DNA of 64,000 nucleotides from an uncultured Granulosicoccaceae bacterium (GTDB lineage Bacteria > Pseudomonadota > Gammaproteobacteria > Granulosicoccales > Granulosicoccaceae): NCBI GenBank assembly GCA_937922945.1, contig CAKZUP010000122.1, positions 23,643 to 87,642 of the forward strand, written 5' to 3'. Shown here in pieces: positions 19,347-28,385 of the stretch. Every line of letters starts with the position of its first letter. Positions within the stretch are counted from its first letter, which is position 1. The translations under genes and the position numbers were made by a program. The notes under the pieces are model-generated. The model ran no database searches. It saw only the letters and a list, made by a program, of their open reading frames with translations, and was not told the origin of the DNA.

Positions 19347-20648
19347 ATGAATATTAAAAAGCTCGGTTGTTCCGCAATTGCGTTTGCGGCAATGGCAGTT
19401 GGTATGCCTGTAGCGCAAGCAGAAGATACGCTGTTTATGCCGTCCCTAACGTATCGTACAGGTCCGTTTGCCGGTGGTGGTATTCCGTTTGCTGATGGTT
19501 ATGCTGATTACTTCAATATGCTTAATGAGCGCGATGGTGGTATTGGTGGTGCAAAGGTTGTTGTTGAAGAATGTGAAACTGCCTACAACACACAGAAAGG
19601 TGTTGAGTGTTATGAAGCAACGAAAGGTAAGGGTGCGCTAGCCTATAGCCCGTTATCCACGGGTATCTCTTTGGCGATTATTCCTAAAGCACCGGTTGAT
19701 GAAATTCCGGTTTTCTCTATGGGCTATGGTTTATCTGCTGCAGCCATTGGTGAGAAATTTCCATGGACGTTCGTATACCCCACAACGTATTGGAACCAGC
19801 TGTCTTCCATTTTGAAATACATTGACTCCAACGGTGGTATAGAGGGTAAGAAAATTGGTTTTATCTACCTCGACGTTGGTTATGGTAAAGAGCCACTGCC
19901 ATTGCTTGATAGCTTGTCCGGTACCATGGGGTTTGAAGTTGCAAAATACCCAATTGGTGTTAAGGAAATGCAGAATCAGTCTGCGCAATGGTTGAACGTA
20001 CGTAAAGACCGTCCAGATTGGATGATTATGTGGGGCTGGGGTGCGATGAACCCAACCGCCGTAAAAGAGGCTGCGAAAATCCGTTTCCCTCTCGATCGCT
20101 TCATTGGTAACTGGTGGGCTGGTTCGCACAACGATCTTAGAGCCGTTGGTCAGGCCGGTAAAGGTTATTTGGCGGCTAACTTCTCTGGTATCGGCACCGA
20201 CTTCCCTGCATTGCAGGATGTAATCACACACGTTGTTGATAAGGGCAACAGTAAAGTTGCATCCAAAGATGACGTCGGTAATGTTCTGTACAACCGTGGT
20301 TTGTTCAATGCCGTTGTATTGGCTGAAGCTGTTCGTGTTGCACAAGCTAAAACCGGAACTGCGGCTATCACCAGCGCAGATATGCGTTATGGATTGGAAA
20401 ACATCAATCTTGATGAAGCGCGTTTGAAAGAATTGGGTCTTGAAGGATTTACCGGTCCGATTAAAGGTAGCTGCTCTGATCACGAAGGAGCCGGTGCGGT
20501 ATTTATGCAGCAGTGGAATGGTGAAGATTGGGAGAAAGTCACAGACCTGATCGAACCCATGAACGATACGGTTCGCCCGCTTCTGGAAGAGGCTGCAGAG
20601 AAATACATTTCTGATAAGCCTGAATGGCAAAGCCAGACTTGCGGTTAA
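19347..20648 (+). CDS. Periplasmic substrate-binding protein of the Liv-type importer
   Basis: 433 residues. A Sec signal peptide (KLGCSAIAFAAMAVGMPVAQA, cleavage before EDTL) is followed by a Peripla_BP_6-type fold, with the openings TYRTGPFAGGGIPFADGYADYF and VVVEECETAYN. The ligand-binding lobes resemble the branched of LivJ relatives linked to acyl-CoA ligases rather than to LivJ itself. The RBS GGAGAAAA lies just upstream of ATG 19347. It probably captures the carboxylate that the operon's ligases activate. Confidence 0.88.
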   Translation: MNIKKLGCSAIAFAAMAVGMPVAQAEDTLFMPSLTYRTGPFAGGGIPFADGYADYFNMLNERDGGIGGAKVVVEECETAYNTQKGVECYEATKGKGALAYSPLSTGISLAIIPKAPVDEIPVFSMGYGLSAAAIGEKFPWTFVYPTTYWNQLSSILKYIDSNGGIEGKKIGFIYLDVGYGKEPLPLLDSLSGTMGFEVAKYPIGVKEMQNQSAQWLNVRKDRPDWMIMWGWGAMNPTAVKEAAKIRFPLDRFIGNWWAGSHNDLRAVGQAGKGYLAANFSGIGTDFPALQDVITHVVDKGNSKVASKDDVGNVLYNRGLFNAVVLAEAVRVAQAKTGTAAITSADMRYGLENINLDEARLKELGLEGFTGPIKGSCSDHEGAGAVFMQQWNGEDWEKVTDLIEPMNDTVRPLLEEAAEKYISDKPEWQSQTCG

Positions 20649-20701
20649 AGCTAACGCTTTCTATTTGATACGTTAAACGCAATAAGAGTGAGAACACCCT
20701 T

Positions 20702-21532
20702 GTGAGTGAAGCCAATAGTCAAACTGACGCAGAGATTATCCTCGATGTGAATAACATCGAAGTCATCTACGATCACGTCATATTGGTTCTCAAGGGTGTC
20801 TCACTGCAAGTGCCCAAAGGCGGCATAGTAGCGCTGCTTGGCGCGAACGGTGCTGGCAAGACAACCACCTTAAAAGCGGTTTCAAATTTACTGCAGGCAG
20901 AACGCGGTGAAGTCACTAAAGGTGCGATTACCTTTGAAAACAAAGTGGTACACGCTTTGTCGCCCAATGAACTAGTCCGTCGAGGTTGCATCCAAGTAAT
21001 GGAAGGCCGACATTGCTTTGAACACTTAACTATTGAAGAAAACCTCATGACAGGTGCTTTTACGCGTAAAGACGGCAAAGCCGCTGTGCGCGACGACCTG
21101 GAAATGGTTTACCGGTATTTCCCACGCCTCAGGGAACGCAAAACCTCTCAAGCCGGATACACGTCGGGCGGTGAGCAGCAAATGTGTGCCATTGGTCGTG
21201 CGTTAATGTCCAGACCGAAAATGATCTTGCTCGATGAACCTTCCATGGGTTTGGCTCCGCAATTGGTTGAAGAAATCTTCGACATCGTCAAGCAATTGAA
21301 TACAGATACGGGAGTGTCTTTTCTATTGGCAGAGCAGAATACGAACATCGCGTTGCGATATGCCACCTATGGCTATATTCTGGAATCGGGGCGAGTCGTG
21401 CTCGATGGTTCCGGCGAAGAGTTGCGTAACAATGCCGATGTGAAAGAATTCTATCTGGGCACGGGCGGAGAAGGTCGCAGAAGTTTCAGGAACGTTAAAC
21501 ACTACAAGCGACGCAAACGCTGGTTGGCCTGA
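20702..21532 (+). CDS. Liv-type ABC transporter ATP-binding protein (LivF-like)
   Basis: 276 residues from a GTG start. Walker A GANGAGKTT, signature TSGGEQQMCAIGRALM, Walker B MILLDEPSMG and the H-loop replaced by LLAEQN (Gln in place of His, usual in LivF) are visible. A ~25-residue basic tail after FYLGTGGEGR is typical of LivF paralogues in ligase-linked operons. It completes a full five-subunit importer. Confidence 0.92.
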   Translation: MSEANSQTDAEIILDVNNIEVIYDHVILVLKGVSLQVPKGGIVALLGANGAGKTTTLKAVSNLLQAERGEVTKGAITFENKVVHALSPNELVRRGCIQVMEGRHCFEHLTIEENLMTGAFTRKDGKAAVRDDLEMVYRYFPRLRERKTSQAGYTSGGEQQMCAIGRALMSRPKMILLDEPSMGLAPQLVEEIFDIVKQLNTDTGVSFLLAEQNTNIALRYATYGYILESGRVVLDGSGEELRNNADVKEFYLGTGGEGRRSFRNVKHYKRRKRWLA

Positions 21533-21543
21533 CTTAGTCTGCG

Positions 21544-21549
21544 TATAAT
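21544..21549 (+). promoter_or_regulatory. Possible internal -10 element before the PaaK-like gene
   Basis: A perfect TATAAT lies at 21544-21549 in the 49-base gap, 32 bases upstream of the next start. The best -35 at a 17-base spacing (TGGTTG, 21521-21526) is poor, so this could only be an activator-dependent or chance element. Confidence 0.2.
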
Positions 21550-21581
21550 GAGGCCTGTCCCACATTCAGGAGTAGGCCGTT

Positions 21582-22826
21582 TTGAGCGAGTATTTCGACG
21601 AGCTTGATACGCAAGAACCCCGTCTGCGTCAACGCGGCCAATTTGCAAAACTCGGTGCTCTTCTGCAGGAGGCACTGGAACACTGTCCGGGTTTGGCAAA
21701 ACAACTCGAGGGCATCGACCCTCAATCCATCACCGACGAACAATCGCTACAGCAAGTGCCTGTATTGCGTAAGTCTGAGCTTATGGAAGCGCAGGCAAAC
21801 GACCCCCCGTTTGGTGGCTTTGTCAATCTGAATGCCCTTGAGGGTAGCCGAGTCTTTATGTCACCCGGGCCGGTTTGGGAGCCACAGGTCGGTTCGGTTG
21901 ACCCCTGGGAATCTGCGCGAGCCTTACATGCAGCCGGATTCCGACGCGGTGATCGTGTTCACAACACCTTTTCATATCACGTAACGCCTGGTGGGTTTAT
22001 CCTTGATGAGGGCGCTCGTGCGTTGGGCTGCACCGTATTTCCTTCCGGCACAAGTTCGACTGAGCAGCAAGTTGAAACCATGAATACGTTCGCTGCGAGT
22101 GCGTTTGTTGGTACACCAGACTATTTGAATACGGTACTCAAAAAAGCCGATGAATTAGGCATCTCGCTGCCTGCGTTAAAACGTGCAATGGTATCGGGCG
22201 GGCCGTTGTTCCCAGCTATGCGCGAGGGCTTTAACGCACGCGACCTGCATGTACAGCAGTGCTATGCGACTGCCGATTTAGGCGTTATTGCCTATGAAAC
22301 ACACACGGCTGGAACAATACACCCGGGAATGCTGCTAAACGAATTTCTTATTGTAGAAATAGTTAAACCCGGTAGTGGCGACCCGGTTAGCGCAGGTGAA
22401 GTTGGTGAAATTGTGGTCACGCGTTTACACCCCAGTTATCCGTTGCTGCGTTTTGCTACTGGGGATATGTCAGCATTCATTGACGAACCAAGCCCGTGTG
22501 GCAGAACCGGCAAACGTATTAAAGGTTGGATGGGCAGAGCAGATCAGCGTACGAAAGTGCGTGGCATGTTTGTTGACCCGTCACAAATTCAAGCACTAAG
22601 AAAAGCCCATCCTGAAATAGCCGCGTTACGGCTTGTTGTCACTCGCGCTAATGATAAAGATCTGATGACATTGCAGGTGAATTCGGCACCCGCCCAAGCG
22701 GTAGATACTGCCACTATTGCTGCTGCAATAAAACAATACACCGGGCTCAGTGGCCAAGTGGAACTGCTCGATGGCTCGTTAGCCAACGATGGTGTTGTGG
22801 TAGATGATCAACGGGACATGAGTTAA
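21582..22826 (+). CDS. Phenylacetate-CoA ligase (PaaK) family protein
   Basis: 414 residues from a TTG start with AGGAG ten bases upstream. The layout is that of PaaK: an N-terminal LRQRGQFAKLGALLQ helix, VFMSPGPVWEP in place of the usual SSGTTG P-loop, YHVTPGGFILDEGARALGCTVFPSG, YATADLGVIAYET (A5) and LRFATGDMSAF. The P-loop is altered (SPGP lacking Thr-Gly-Lys), so either the specificity or the activity differs from true PaaK. It would activate an aromatic or other organic acid in the cytoplasm. Its position right after the LivF-like gene ties it to the importer. Confidence 0.75.
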   Translation: MSEYFDELDTQEPRLRQRGQFAKLGALLQEALEHCPGLAKQLEGIDPQSITDEQSLQQVPVLRKSELMEAQANDPPFGGFVNLNALEGSRVFMSPGPVWEPQVGSVDPWESARALHAAGFRRGDRVHNTFSYHVTPGGFILDEGARALGCTVFPSGTSSTEQQVETMNTFAASAFVGTPDYLNTVLKKADELGISLPALKRAMVSGGPLFPAMREGFNARDLHVQQCYATADLGVIAYETHTAGTIHPGMLLNEFLIVEIVKPGSGDPVSAGEVGEIVVTRLHPSYPLLRFATGDMSAFIDEPSPCGRTGKRIKGWMGRADQRTKVRGMFVDPSQIQALRKAHPEIAALRLVVTRANDKDLMTLQVNSAPAQAVDTATIAAAIKQYTGLSGQVELLDGSLANDGVVVDDQRDMS

Positions 22827-22845
22827 CACGGTATTGTTTTATGCG

Positions 22846-22869
22846 GCAATGGTTGACACAGCAATGGTT
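22846..22869. repeat. Short direct repeat before the thioesterase gene
   Basis: GCAATGGTT occurs at 22846-22854 and 22861-22869, a period of 15 bases. The first copy overlaps TTGACA (22853-22858). Two copies only, so chance cannot be excluded. Confidence 0.35.
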
Positions 22870-22877
22870 ATTTGGGA

Positions 22878-23342
22878 ATGGATCGATACACTGTGAGTGA
22901 TAAAAAAGAAGCAGAACAAGGTGACATCATAAACACCGTTATAGACAAAGACACAACGCCGCCGTCAATGCGAAGCATAGCCATGCCTTCAGATACCAAT
23001 CCTGCCGGAGATATTTTTGGTGGATGGATTTTGTCGCAAATGGATTTAGCCGGTGGCAGCCATGCATTTTATATTGCTCAAGGGCGTGTATCCACGGTTG
23101 CTGTCACCGGTATGCAGTTTCATTTGCCTGTTTATGTCGGTGATGAAGTCAGCTGTTACTGCGCCACTCATCATATTGGTACTACTTCTATTGCAGTGTT
23201 GGTTGAGACGTGGGTTCGACGTCGACGATTGGAAAAAGCCGTGAAAGTAACGGAGGGGTTGTTCACTTTTGTTGCTCTTGATGAGCACGGTCACCCGCGA
23301 CCAGTGCGTGATTTTGATGGTGAACTGAACAGGTCTAGTTAA
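22878..23342 (+). CDS. YciA-like acyl-CoA thioesterase (hotdog fold)
   Basis: About 154 residues. The signature PSDTNPAGDIFGGWILSQMDLAGG, with the active-site Asn and Asp, and AVTGMQFHLPVYVGDEV define the YciA/BFIT cytoplasmic acyl-CoA hydrolases. Start uncertain: a TTG at 22872, ATG at 22878 or GTG at 22893 are all in frame. ATG is preferred by codon only. Its TAA overlaps the ATG of the acetoacetyl-CoA synthetase (TAATG). It may release CoA from dead-end acyl-CoAs made by the ligases of this cluster. Confidence 0.85.
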   Translation: MDRYTVSDKKEAEQGDIINTVIDKDTTPPSMRSIAMPSDTNPAGDIFGGWILSQMDLAGGSHAFYIAQGRVSTVAVTGMQFHLPVYVGDEVSCYCATHHIGTTSIAVLVETWVRRRRLEKAVKVTEGLFTFVALDEHGHPRPVRDFDGELNRSS

Positions 23343-25336
23343 TGAAAAATATCATGTGGCGCCCAGATGCCGAACGCGTTGCCAATGCGCCGATAACTGG
23401 CTTTTTAGCATTTGTTAATCAACGCTATGATCTTTCGCTGGACAGCTATACAGAGCTGCACGCCTGGTCGGTTGAGCACACGGCCGATTTTTGGTCGAGC
23501 ATGTGGGATTTTAACGGCATCGTTTGCGAGCATAAAGGCGAACGTATTCTTGAGAATGGCAGCGCTATGCCGGGCGCGTCTTGGTTCCCGGATGCAAGGC
23601 TTAACTTTGCGGCAAATTTGTTGCGGCGTAACGACGATTCTGTTGCGATTGTCTTTAAATCAGAAAATGGCGATCAGGTTGAATTAACGCACGCGCAAAT
23701 GCGTTCGCAGGTAGCTTCCCTGTCACGGGCGCTGCGTGCCAAAGGCGTGTCGGTCGGCGACAGAGTCGCAGGCTTTGTGCCCAACATGCCAGAAGCCATT
23801 GTGGCCATGTTAGCCACAGCCAGCATTGGTGCGGTTTGGTCATCATGCTCACCGGATTTTGGCGTTAGTGGTGTGTTGGATCGATTCGGACAAATCGAGC
23901 CGAGAGTATTGTTCACTGCCGATGGGTACCACTACAACGGCAAACAGCACGATTCCTTGGCCGTAGTGTGTGAGTTAACCGATCAAATGCCCAGTGTAGA
24001 AAGTGTGGTGGTTATTGGTTACCTGAACAAAGACGATACCAGCGAAAGTCGGAACAATCCATGGCTACAAAAACTCACAGGGCGTGCTCATACTATTGCT
24101 GAATCGTTCAGTGTACTGACAAACGATGGTTCTACTGAACCCCTGCAAACGGAAAGTCTGCCGTTCGATCATCCGCTTTATATAATGTTCAGCTCCGGCA
24201 CAACGGGTAAGCCCAAATGTATTGTTCATGGTGCAGGCGGAACCTTGTTGCAACAAGTTAAAGAGCAGCAGTTACACGTTGGTGTGCAAGCGGATGAACG
24301 GGTTTTCTTTTTTACCACTTGTGGCTGGATGATGTGGAATTGGTTGGTTAGTGCTTTGGCCGTTGAGGCCACCCTTATGTTGTTTGATGGCTCACCTTTT
24401 TACCCTGACGGCAATGTATTGTTCGATTATGCGCAAGAGGCGAATATTCATTACCTCGGTACGTCTGCAAAGTTTATTGACGCTTGTAATAAAGCAGGCA
24501 TTGCGCCGGCAGAAACCCATCAGTTACCCGAGCTGAAATCAATACTGTCTACCGGCTCGCCTTTGGTGCCGGAAAGTTTTGATTACGTATACGACAAAAT
24601 AGCGAGTAATATTTGTCTTTCTTCTATGTCGGGTGGAACCGACATTATCTCGTGCTTTGCACTGGGTAACCCGACGCTGCCGGTTGTGCGGGGCGAATTA
24701 CAGTGTATTGGTCTGGGCCTTGACGTGCAGTCTTATTCAGACGATGGGCATGCTTTGCCAACAGGCGAGAAAGGGGAGTTGGTATGCGTAAGACCGTTCC
24801 CCAGTATGCCGATAGGTTTTTTCAACGATACCGATGGCAGTCGATACCACAGTGCTTATTTCGATCGATTTGATAATGTATGGTGTCACGGTGATTATGT
24901 GAGCCTGACCGATCATGCTGGTATGGTTATCTATGGTCGCTCTGATGCTGTGCTGAATCCTGGTGGTGTGCGAATTGGTACTGCGGAGATTTACCGGCAG
25001 GTTGAACAATTTGACGAAATAGTTGAATCACTGGTTATTGGCCAATCTTGGCAAAACGATGTCCGGGTGGTTCTGTTTGTCCGACTGCGTGAAGGCGAGC
25101 AACTCGACGACGCGCTTATAAAGCGCTTGCAAGTGCACATTCGCTCCAATGCCACACCGCGACATGTACCTGAACGCGTTGTTCAAGTCAGCGATATACC
25201 GCGAACCCGCAGTGGTAAGATTGTTGAATTGGCAGTCAGGAAAGTGGTGCATGGCGATGTGGTGGACAACATCGATGCGTTAGCAAACCCTGAGGCATTG
25301 GATTATTTTAAAGATCGACATGAATTGCGAGAGTAA
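23342..25336 (+). CDS. aacS: Acetoacetyl-CoA synthetase
   Basis: 664 residues, close to the family's ~650. The N-terminus (MWRPDAERVANAPITGF, SVEHTADFWSSMWDF, PGASWFPDARLNFAANLL) is diagnostic of acetoacetate-CoA ligase rather than acetyl-CoA synthetase. The P-loop FSSGTTGKPKC is near residues 283-294, and YGRSDAVLNPGGVRIGTAEIY and the C-terminal TRSGKIVELAVRK, with the catalytic Lys, are intact. It converts acetoacetate, an end product of leucine and ketone-body catabolism, to acetoacetyl-CoA. That agrees with the LiuR-like site at the head of the cluster. Confidence 0.92.
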   Translation: MKNIMWRPDAERVANAPITGFLAFVNQRYDLSLDSYTELHAWSVEHTADFWSSMWDFNGIVCEHKGERILENGSAMPGASWFPDARLNFAANLLRRNDDSVAIVFKSENGDQVELTHAQMRSQVASLSRALRAKGVSVGDRVAGFVPNMPEAIVAMLATASIGAVWSSCSPDFGVSGVLDRFGQIEPRVLFTADGYHYNGKQHDSLAVVCELTDQMPSVESVVVIGYLNKDDTSESRNNPWLQKLTGRAHTIAESFSVLTNDGSTEPLQTESLPFDHPLYIMFSSGTTGKPKCIVHGAGGTLLQQVKEQQLHVGVQADERVFFFTTCGWMMWNWLVSALAVEATLMLFDGSPFYPDGNVLFDYAQEANIHYLGTSAKFIDACNKAGIAPAETHQLPELKSILSTGSPLVPESFDYVYDKIASNICLSSMSGGTDIISCFALGNPTLPVVRGELQCIGLGLDVQSYSDDGHALPTGEKGELVCVRPFPSMPIGFFNDTDGSRYHSAYFDRFDNVWCHGDYVSLTDHAGMVIYGRSDAVLNPGGVRIGTAEIYRQVEQFDEIVESLVIGQSWQNDVRVVLFVRLREGEQLDDALIKRLQVHIRSNATPRHVPERVVQVSDIPRTRSGKIVELAVRKVVHGDVVDNIDALANPEALDYFKDRHELRE

Positions 25337-25353
25337 GTGCCATTATCGTTTTT

Positions 25354-25404
25354 GACCAAATAAGTTTATCCAAATAAGTTTAACCAGATAAGTTTAACCA
25401 AACA
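25354..25404. repeat. Tandem 14-bp repeats after the acetoacetyl-CoA synthetase gene
   Basis: Three consecutive 14-base units, GACCAAATAAGTTT, ATCCAAATAAGTTT and AACCAGATAAGTTT (25354-25395), are followed by a partial fourth (AACCAAACA). They begin 18 bases after the stop codon and end just before the RBS of the DUF1285 gene. Confidence 0.7.
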
Positions 25405-25421
25405 CGTATTAAAGGAGATAT

Positions 25422-26048
25422 GTGGACAGCCCAACCGATGCCTTGGAATCCCTGCGCGAACTTCTAGACAAGAATACGTTGCCGCCGGTGCATCAATGGC
25501 ACCCACAAAACTGCCGAGAAATAGACATGCGCATTGCGCGCAATGGCGACTGGTTTTATCAGGGTTCCGTTATTCAACGAAAACGGATGGTGAAATTATT
25601 TTCCACCGTATTGCGTTGCGATGATGATGGCTTTACCTATCTTGTCACGCCGCATGAAAAACTAAAAATCAGTGTTGAAGACGCCCCTTTTACTGCCGTT
25701 CTGCTACATAAAGAGGGTGACGGTGCGCAACAGGGGCTGGTGCTTACCACCAATGTCGGGGATAAAGTGCTGGCTGGTCAGCAGCACCCGATCGTTGTTG
25801 AATATAAACGCCCCCATGGTGAACCATCACCCTATATTCTGGTTCGTGGCAACCTGCGTGCGTTAATTTCGCGCTCGGTTTTTATTGAGCTGGCGCAATT
25901 GGCCGAGCCAGTCGCAACTAAGCATCATGCTGCTGATATAGGAACAAGTGGCGAACTTAGCCCAGCCGATAGCAGCTCTGATGATCAATCGAGTTTGGTT
26001 TTAGGTTTATACAGCGACGGCCATTTTATGCCACTGGCGTTTCAGTAG
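25422..26048 (+). CDS. DUF1285 family protein
   Basis: 208 residues from a GTG start, with AAAGGAG just upstream (an overlapping ATG at 25420 is in another frame). Conserved DUF1285 features are CREIDMRIARNGDWFYQGSVIQRKRMVKLFSTVL, the LVTPHEKLKISVEDAPF block, and later LVRGNLRALISRSVFIELAQLA. Cytoplasmic, no established function; I make no functional claim. The C-terminal ~40 residues are Ser/Asp-rich. It sits between the organic-acid cluster and the ccm operon and may belong to neither. Confidence 0.8.
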   Translation: MDSPTDALESLRELLDKNTLPPVHQWHPQNCREIDMRIARNGDWFYQGSVIQRKRMVKLFSTVLRCDDDGFTYLVTPHEKLKISVEDAPFTAVLLHKEGDGAQQGLVLTTNVGDKVLAGQQHPIVVEYKRPHGEPSPYILVRGNLRALISRSVFIELAQLAEPVATKHHAADIGTSGELSPADSSSDDQSSLVLGLYSDGHFMPLAFQ

Positions 26049-26073
26049 TCTTGCAATTCACGAGAGCAACACA

Positions 26074-26742
26074 TTGAGCGAACTAGAACCTGTTCACGAA
26101 TCGCCTAGCGATAACGAGCTACTCAGCGTTCAAGGTATCAGCGTTTGGCGTGGGGAAAACCTGTTGCTTAATGATCTTTCGTTCACCCTCGAAGCGGGTC
26201 AGGTGTTGCAGGTTAGAGGCGCGAACGGCAGTGGTAAAACCACGCTGCTCAGAATTCTCTGCGGTATCGGTCTTGCCGATGACGGCGATATAAAGTGGCG
26301 TGGTGAATCCATTGATCGTCGCCGAGATCAGTTTCACGAAGAACTTCTTTATCTCGGACATAAAGCCGGGATTAAGGGCGCTTTGAGTGCGCTGGAAAAC
26401 TTGCGCATATTCTGCACGCTTGCTGGAGATGAGCAACCGCGTGCCGACGATGCCACGCTATTGGGGGTACTCGACAATTTGGCCTTGCTTCCGGTTGCCG
26501 AATTGCCATGTCGGCATTTATCCGCAGGGCAACAACGACGCGTTTCTCTGGCGCGGCTGGTTTTGCAAACGGCGACACTCTGGGTGCTTGATGAGCCGTT
26601 AACCTCATTGGATAAAGCGGGCCTTGCGTGGGTTGAGAGCCGGATCAGCGAGCACGTGGCCAAGGGCGGCAGTGTCATTCTGACCACGCATGCGCCCCTT
26701 CATATCGATGGGGTGGAGGTGCACGCGCTTGAACTCAACTAA
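26074..26742 (+). CDS. ccmA: CcmA, ATPase of the heme-handling ABC complex
   Basis: 222 residues from a TTG start. Walker A GANGSGKTT, signature HLSAGQQRRVSLARL, Walker B TLWVLDEPLTSLD and H-loop TTHAP are all present. CcmAB uses ATP to release holo-CcmE from CcmC/D during c-type cytochrome maturation (system I). First gene of a compact ccmA-H operon. Confidence 0.95.
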   Translation: MSELEPVHESPSDNELLSVQGISVWRGENLLLNDLSFTLEAGQVLQVRGANGSGKTTLLRILCGIGLADDGDIKWRGESIDRRRDQFHEELLYLGHKAGIKGALSALENLRIFCTLAGDEQPRADDATLLGVLDNLALLPVAELPCRHLSAGQQRRVSLARLVLQTATLWVLDEPLTSLDKAGLAWVESRISEHVAKGGSVILTTHAPLHIDGVEVHALELN

Positions 26743-26770
26743 ACCACAATTCGATGCAAAGGCAGCACCA

Positions 26771-27472
26771 GTGACCGAAAGAGCCCCAATGGGAATCTTT
26801 GCGCTGCTGAGTTGTATTATTCGCCGTGATCTTGCCATCGCCATGCGCAACACTGGTCAATGGGTGAATCCGTTATTGTTTTTTATCGTCGTTGTGGCGC
26901 TATTTCCGTTAGGTGTGGGTCCGAGTCCAGCCACTTTATCCATCATTGCACCGGGTGTTATCTGGGTTAGCGCGCTACTTGCGGTGCTTCTGTCTCTGGG
27001 CAGTTTGTTTGAAACCGATTTTGCCGATGGCACGCTCGAGCAACTGCTGCTTAGCGGTCAATCCCTGGCGTTAATCGTTCTGGGAAAAGTGCTGGTGCAC
27101 TGGTTTCTCAGCGGGCTACCCCTGTTACTGATATCGCCCCTATTGGCGCTCCTTCTGGCCCTGCCGACTGACGCAATTCCGGTCTTGATGCTCAGTTTGC
27201 TGATTGGCACGCTAACGTTGAGCCTGATCGGCGCGATTGGTGCTGGTTTAACCCTGGGGTTGAACCAGGCAGGTGTTTTGCTGTCTCTATTGGTATTGCC
27301 ACTGAGCGTGCCTGTGCTCATTTTCGGAAGCGCCGCCGTAACCGCGGCTGCAGCCGACTTTGGTGCCGGTTCTCAACTCGCGATAATGACAGGATTGCTG
27401 CTTTTTGCCCTGTCTATCGGGCCTTTGACGACGGCGGCCGCGGTTCGAATCGGCGTGTCGGGTAGCACTTAA
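26771..27472 (+). CDS. ccmB: CcmB, permease subunit of the CcmAB complex
   Basis: About 233 residues from GTG 26771 (AAAGGCAGCACCA precedes it) or 227 from ATG 26789; E. coli CcmB has 220. The frame is open further upstream into ccmA (ATG 26690), but that part is polar and unlike the family. The core RRDLAIAMRNTGQWVNPLLFF, GVIWVSALLAVLLSL, FETDFADGTLEQLLLSG and six hydrophobic segments are typical. It partners CcmA in the inner membrane. Confidence 0.93.
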   Translation: MTERAPMGIFALLSCIIRRDLAIAMRNTGQWVNPLLFFIVVVALFPLGVGPSPATLSIIAPGVIWVSALLAVLLSLGSLFETDFADGTLEQLLLSGQSLALIVLGKVLVHWFLSGLPLLLISPLLALLLALPTDAIPVLMLSLLIGTLTLSLIGAIGAGLTLGLNQAGVLLSLLVLPLSVPVLIFGSAAVTAAAADFGAGSQLAIMTGLLLFALSIGPLTTAAAVRIGVSGST

Positions 27473-27605
27473 CCTAGTGATGAACAACCGTTAAGCGCAA
27501 CTGGTGCGTAAATGGCAACCCATCAGTGAAACCCGATCTGAAACCAATATGCGCAAGCTATCGTATTTGCCTATAAAATAACGTTTTCTGCTCAGGAATA
27601 CTTCC

Positions 27606-28385
27606 TTGTTCAAATGGATTCATCGCTTCGGCTCAGCGCCATTTGTTTACCGTTTCGCAGGTGCGCTAGCGCCGTGGATAGGTTTTGTGTGTCTGGCGAT
27701 TCTGCTCAGTGGTTTATACCTGGGTTTAATCGTTGCGCCAGAGGATTATGAACAAGGTGAAAGCTATCGCATCATTTATGTGCACGTACCAGCAGCGATT
27801 CTCTCCATGTTTGTGTACGTTGTTATGGCGGTGGCCAGTGCGGTATTTCTCATCTGGCGATTAAAGCTTGCCGATATTGTTGCGCAGGCATCAGCGCCAA
27901 TTGGTGCATCGTTTACGTTTCTGGCTCTGGCCACAGGCTCATTATGGGGAAAACCCATGTGGGGAACCTGGTGGATTTGGGACGGGCGTTTAACCTCAGA
28001 GCTGCTGTTGCTGTTTTTATACTTTGGTTATATGGCATTACGCGCGGCAATCGAGCACCCCCAGAGCGCAGCCAAAGCAGCCGCTGTGCTTGCCTTGGTT
28101 GGGGTGGTCAATATACCGGTCATACACTATTCGGTTGAATGGTGGAGCACCTTACACCAGCCAGCAACGATAACCAAAATGGGCGAGCGTAATATTCACC
28201 CCAGCATGGGTATACCCTTAGGGTTAATGATTGTTGGTTTTCAGTTGCTCTATGCTTATGTGTTACTGATCAGAATGCGTACCGGTATTCTTAAACGTGA
28301 ATCGAGGGCGAGTTGGGTTGCTCAGTTGCCGGAAGTGAACAATACGATGGCCAACAGCAAGTTATCAGGAACAAACCGTGTCTGA
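27606..28385 (+). CDS. ccmC: CcmC, heme-binding cytochrome c maturation protein
   Basis: 259 residues from a TTG start, with six transmembrane helices. The tryptophan-rich WWD motif GKPMWGTWWIWDGRLTSEL is intact. Periplasmic His residues that ligate heme occur in IYVHVPAAILSM and IHYSVEWWSTLHQP. CcmC loads heme covalently onto CcmE. A 133-base gap with no gene separates it from ccmB. Its stop overlaps the ccmD start region by eight bases. Confidence 0.96.
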   Translation: MFKWIHRFGSAPFVYRFAGALAPWIGFVCLAILLSGLYLGLIVAPEDYEQGESYRIIYVHVPAAILSMFVYVVMAVASAVFLIWRLKLADIVAQASAPIGASFTFLALATGSLWGKPMWGTWWIWDGRLTSELLLLFLYFGYMALRAAIEHPQSAAKAAAVLALVGVVNIPVIHYSVEWWSTLHQPATITKMGERNIHPSMGIPLGLMIVGFQLLYAYVLLIRMRTGILKRESRASWVAQLPEVNNTMANSKLSGTNRV

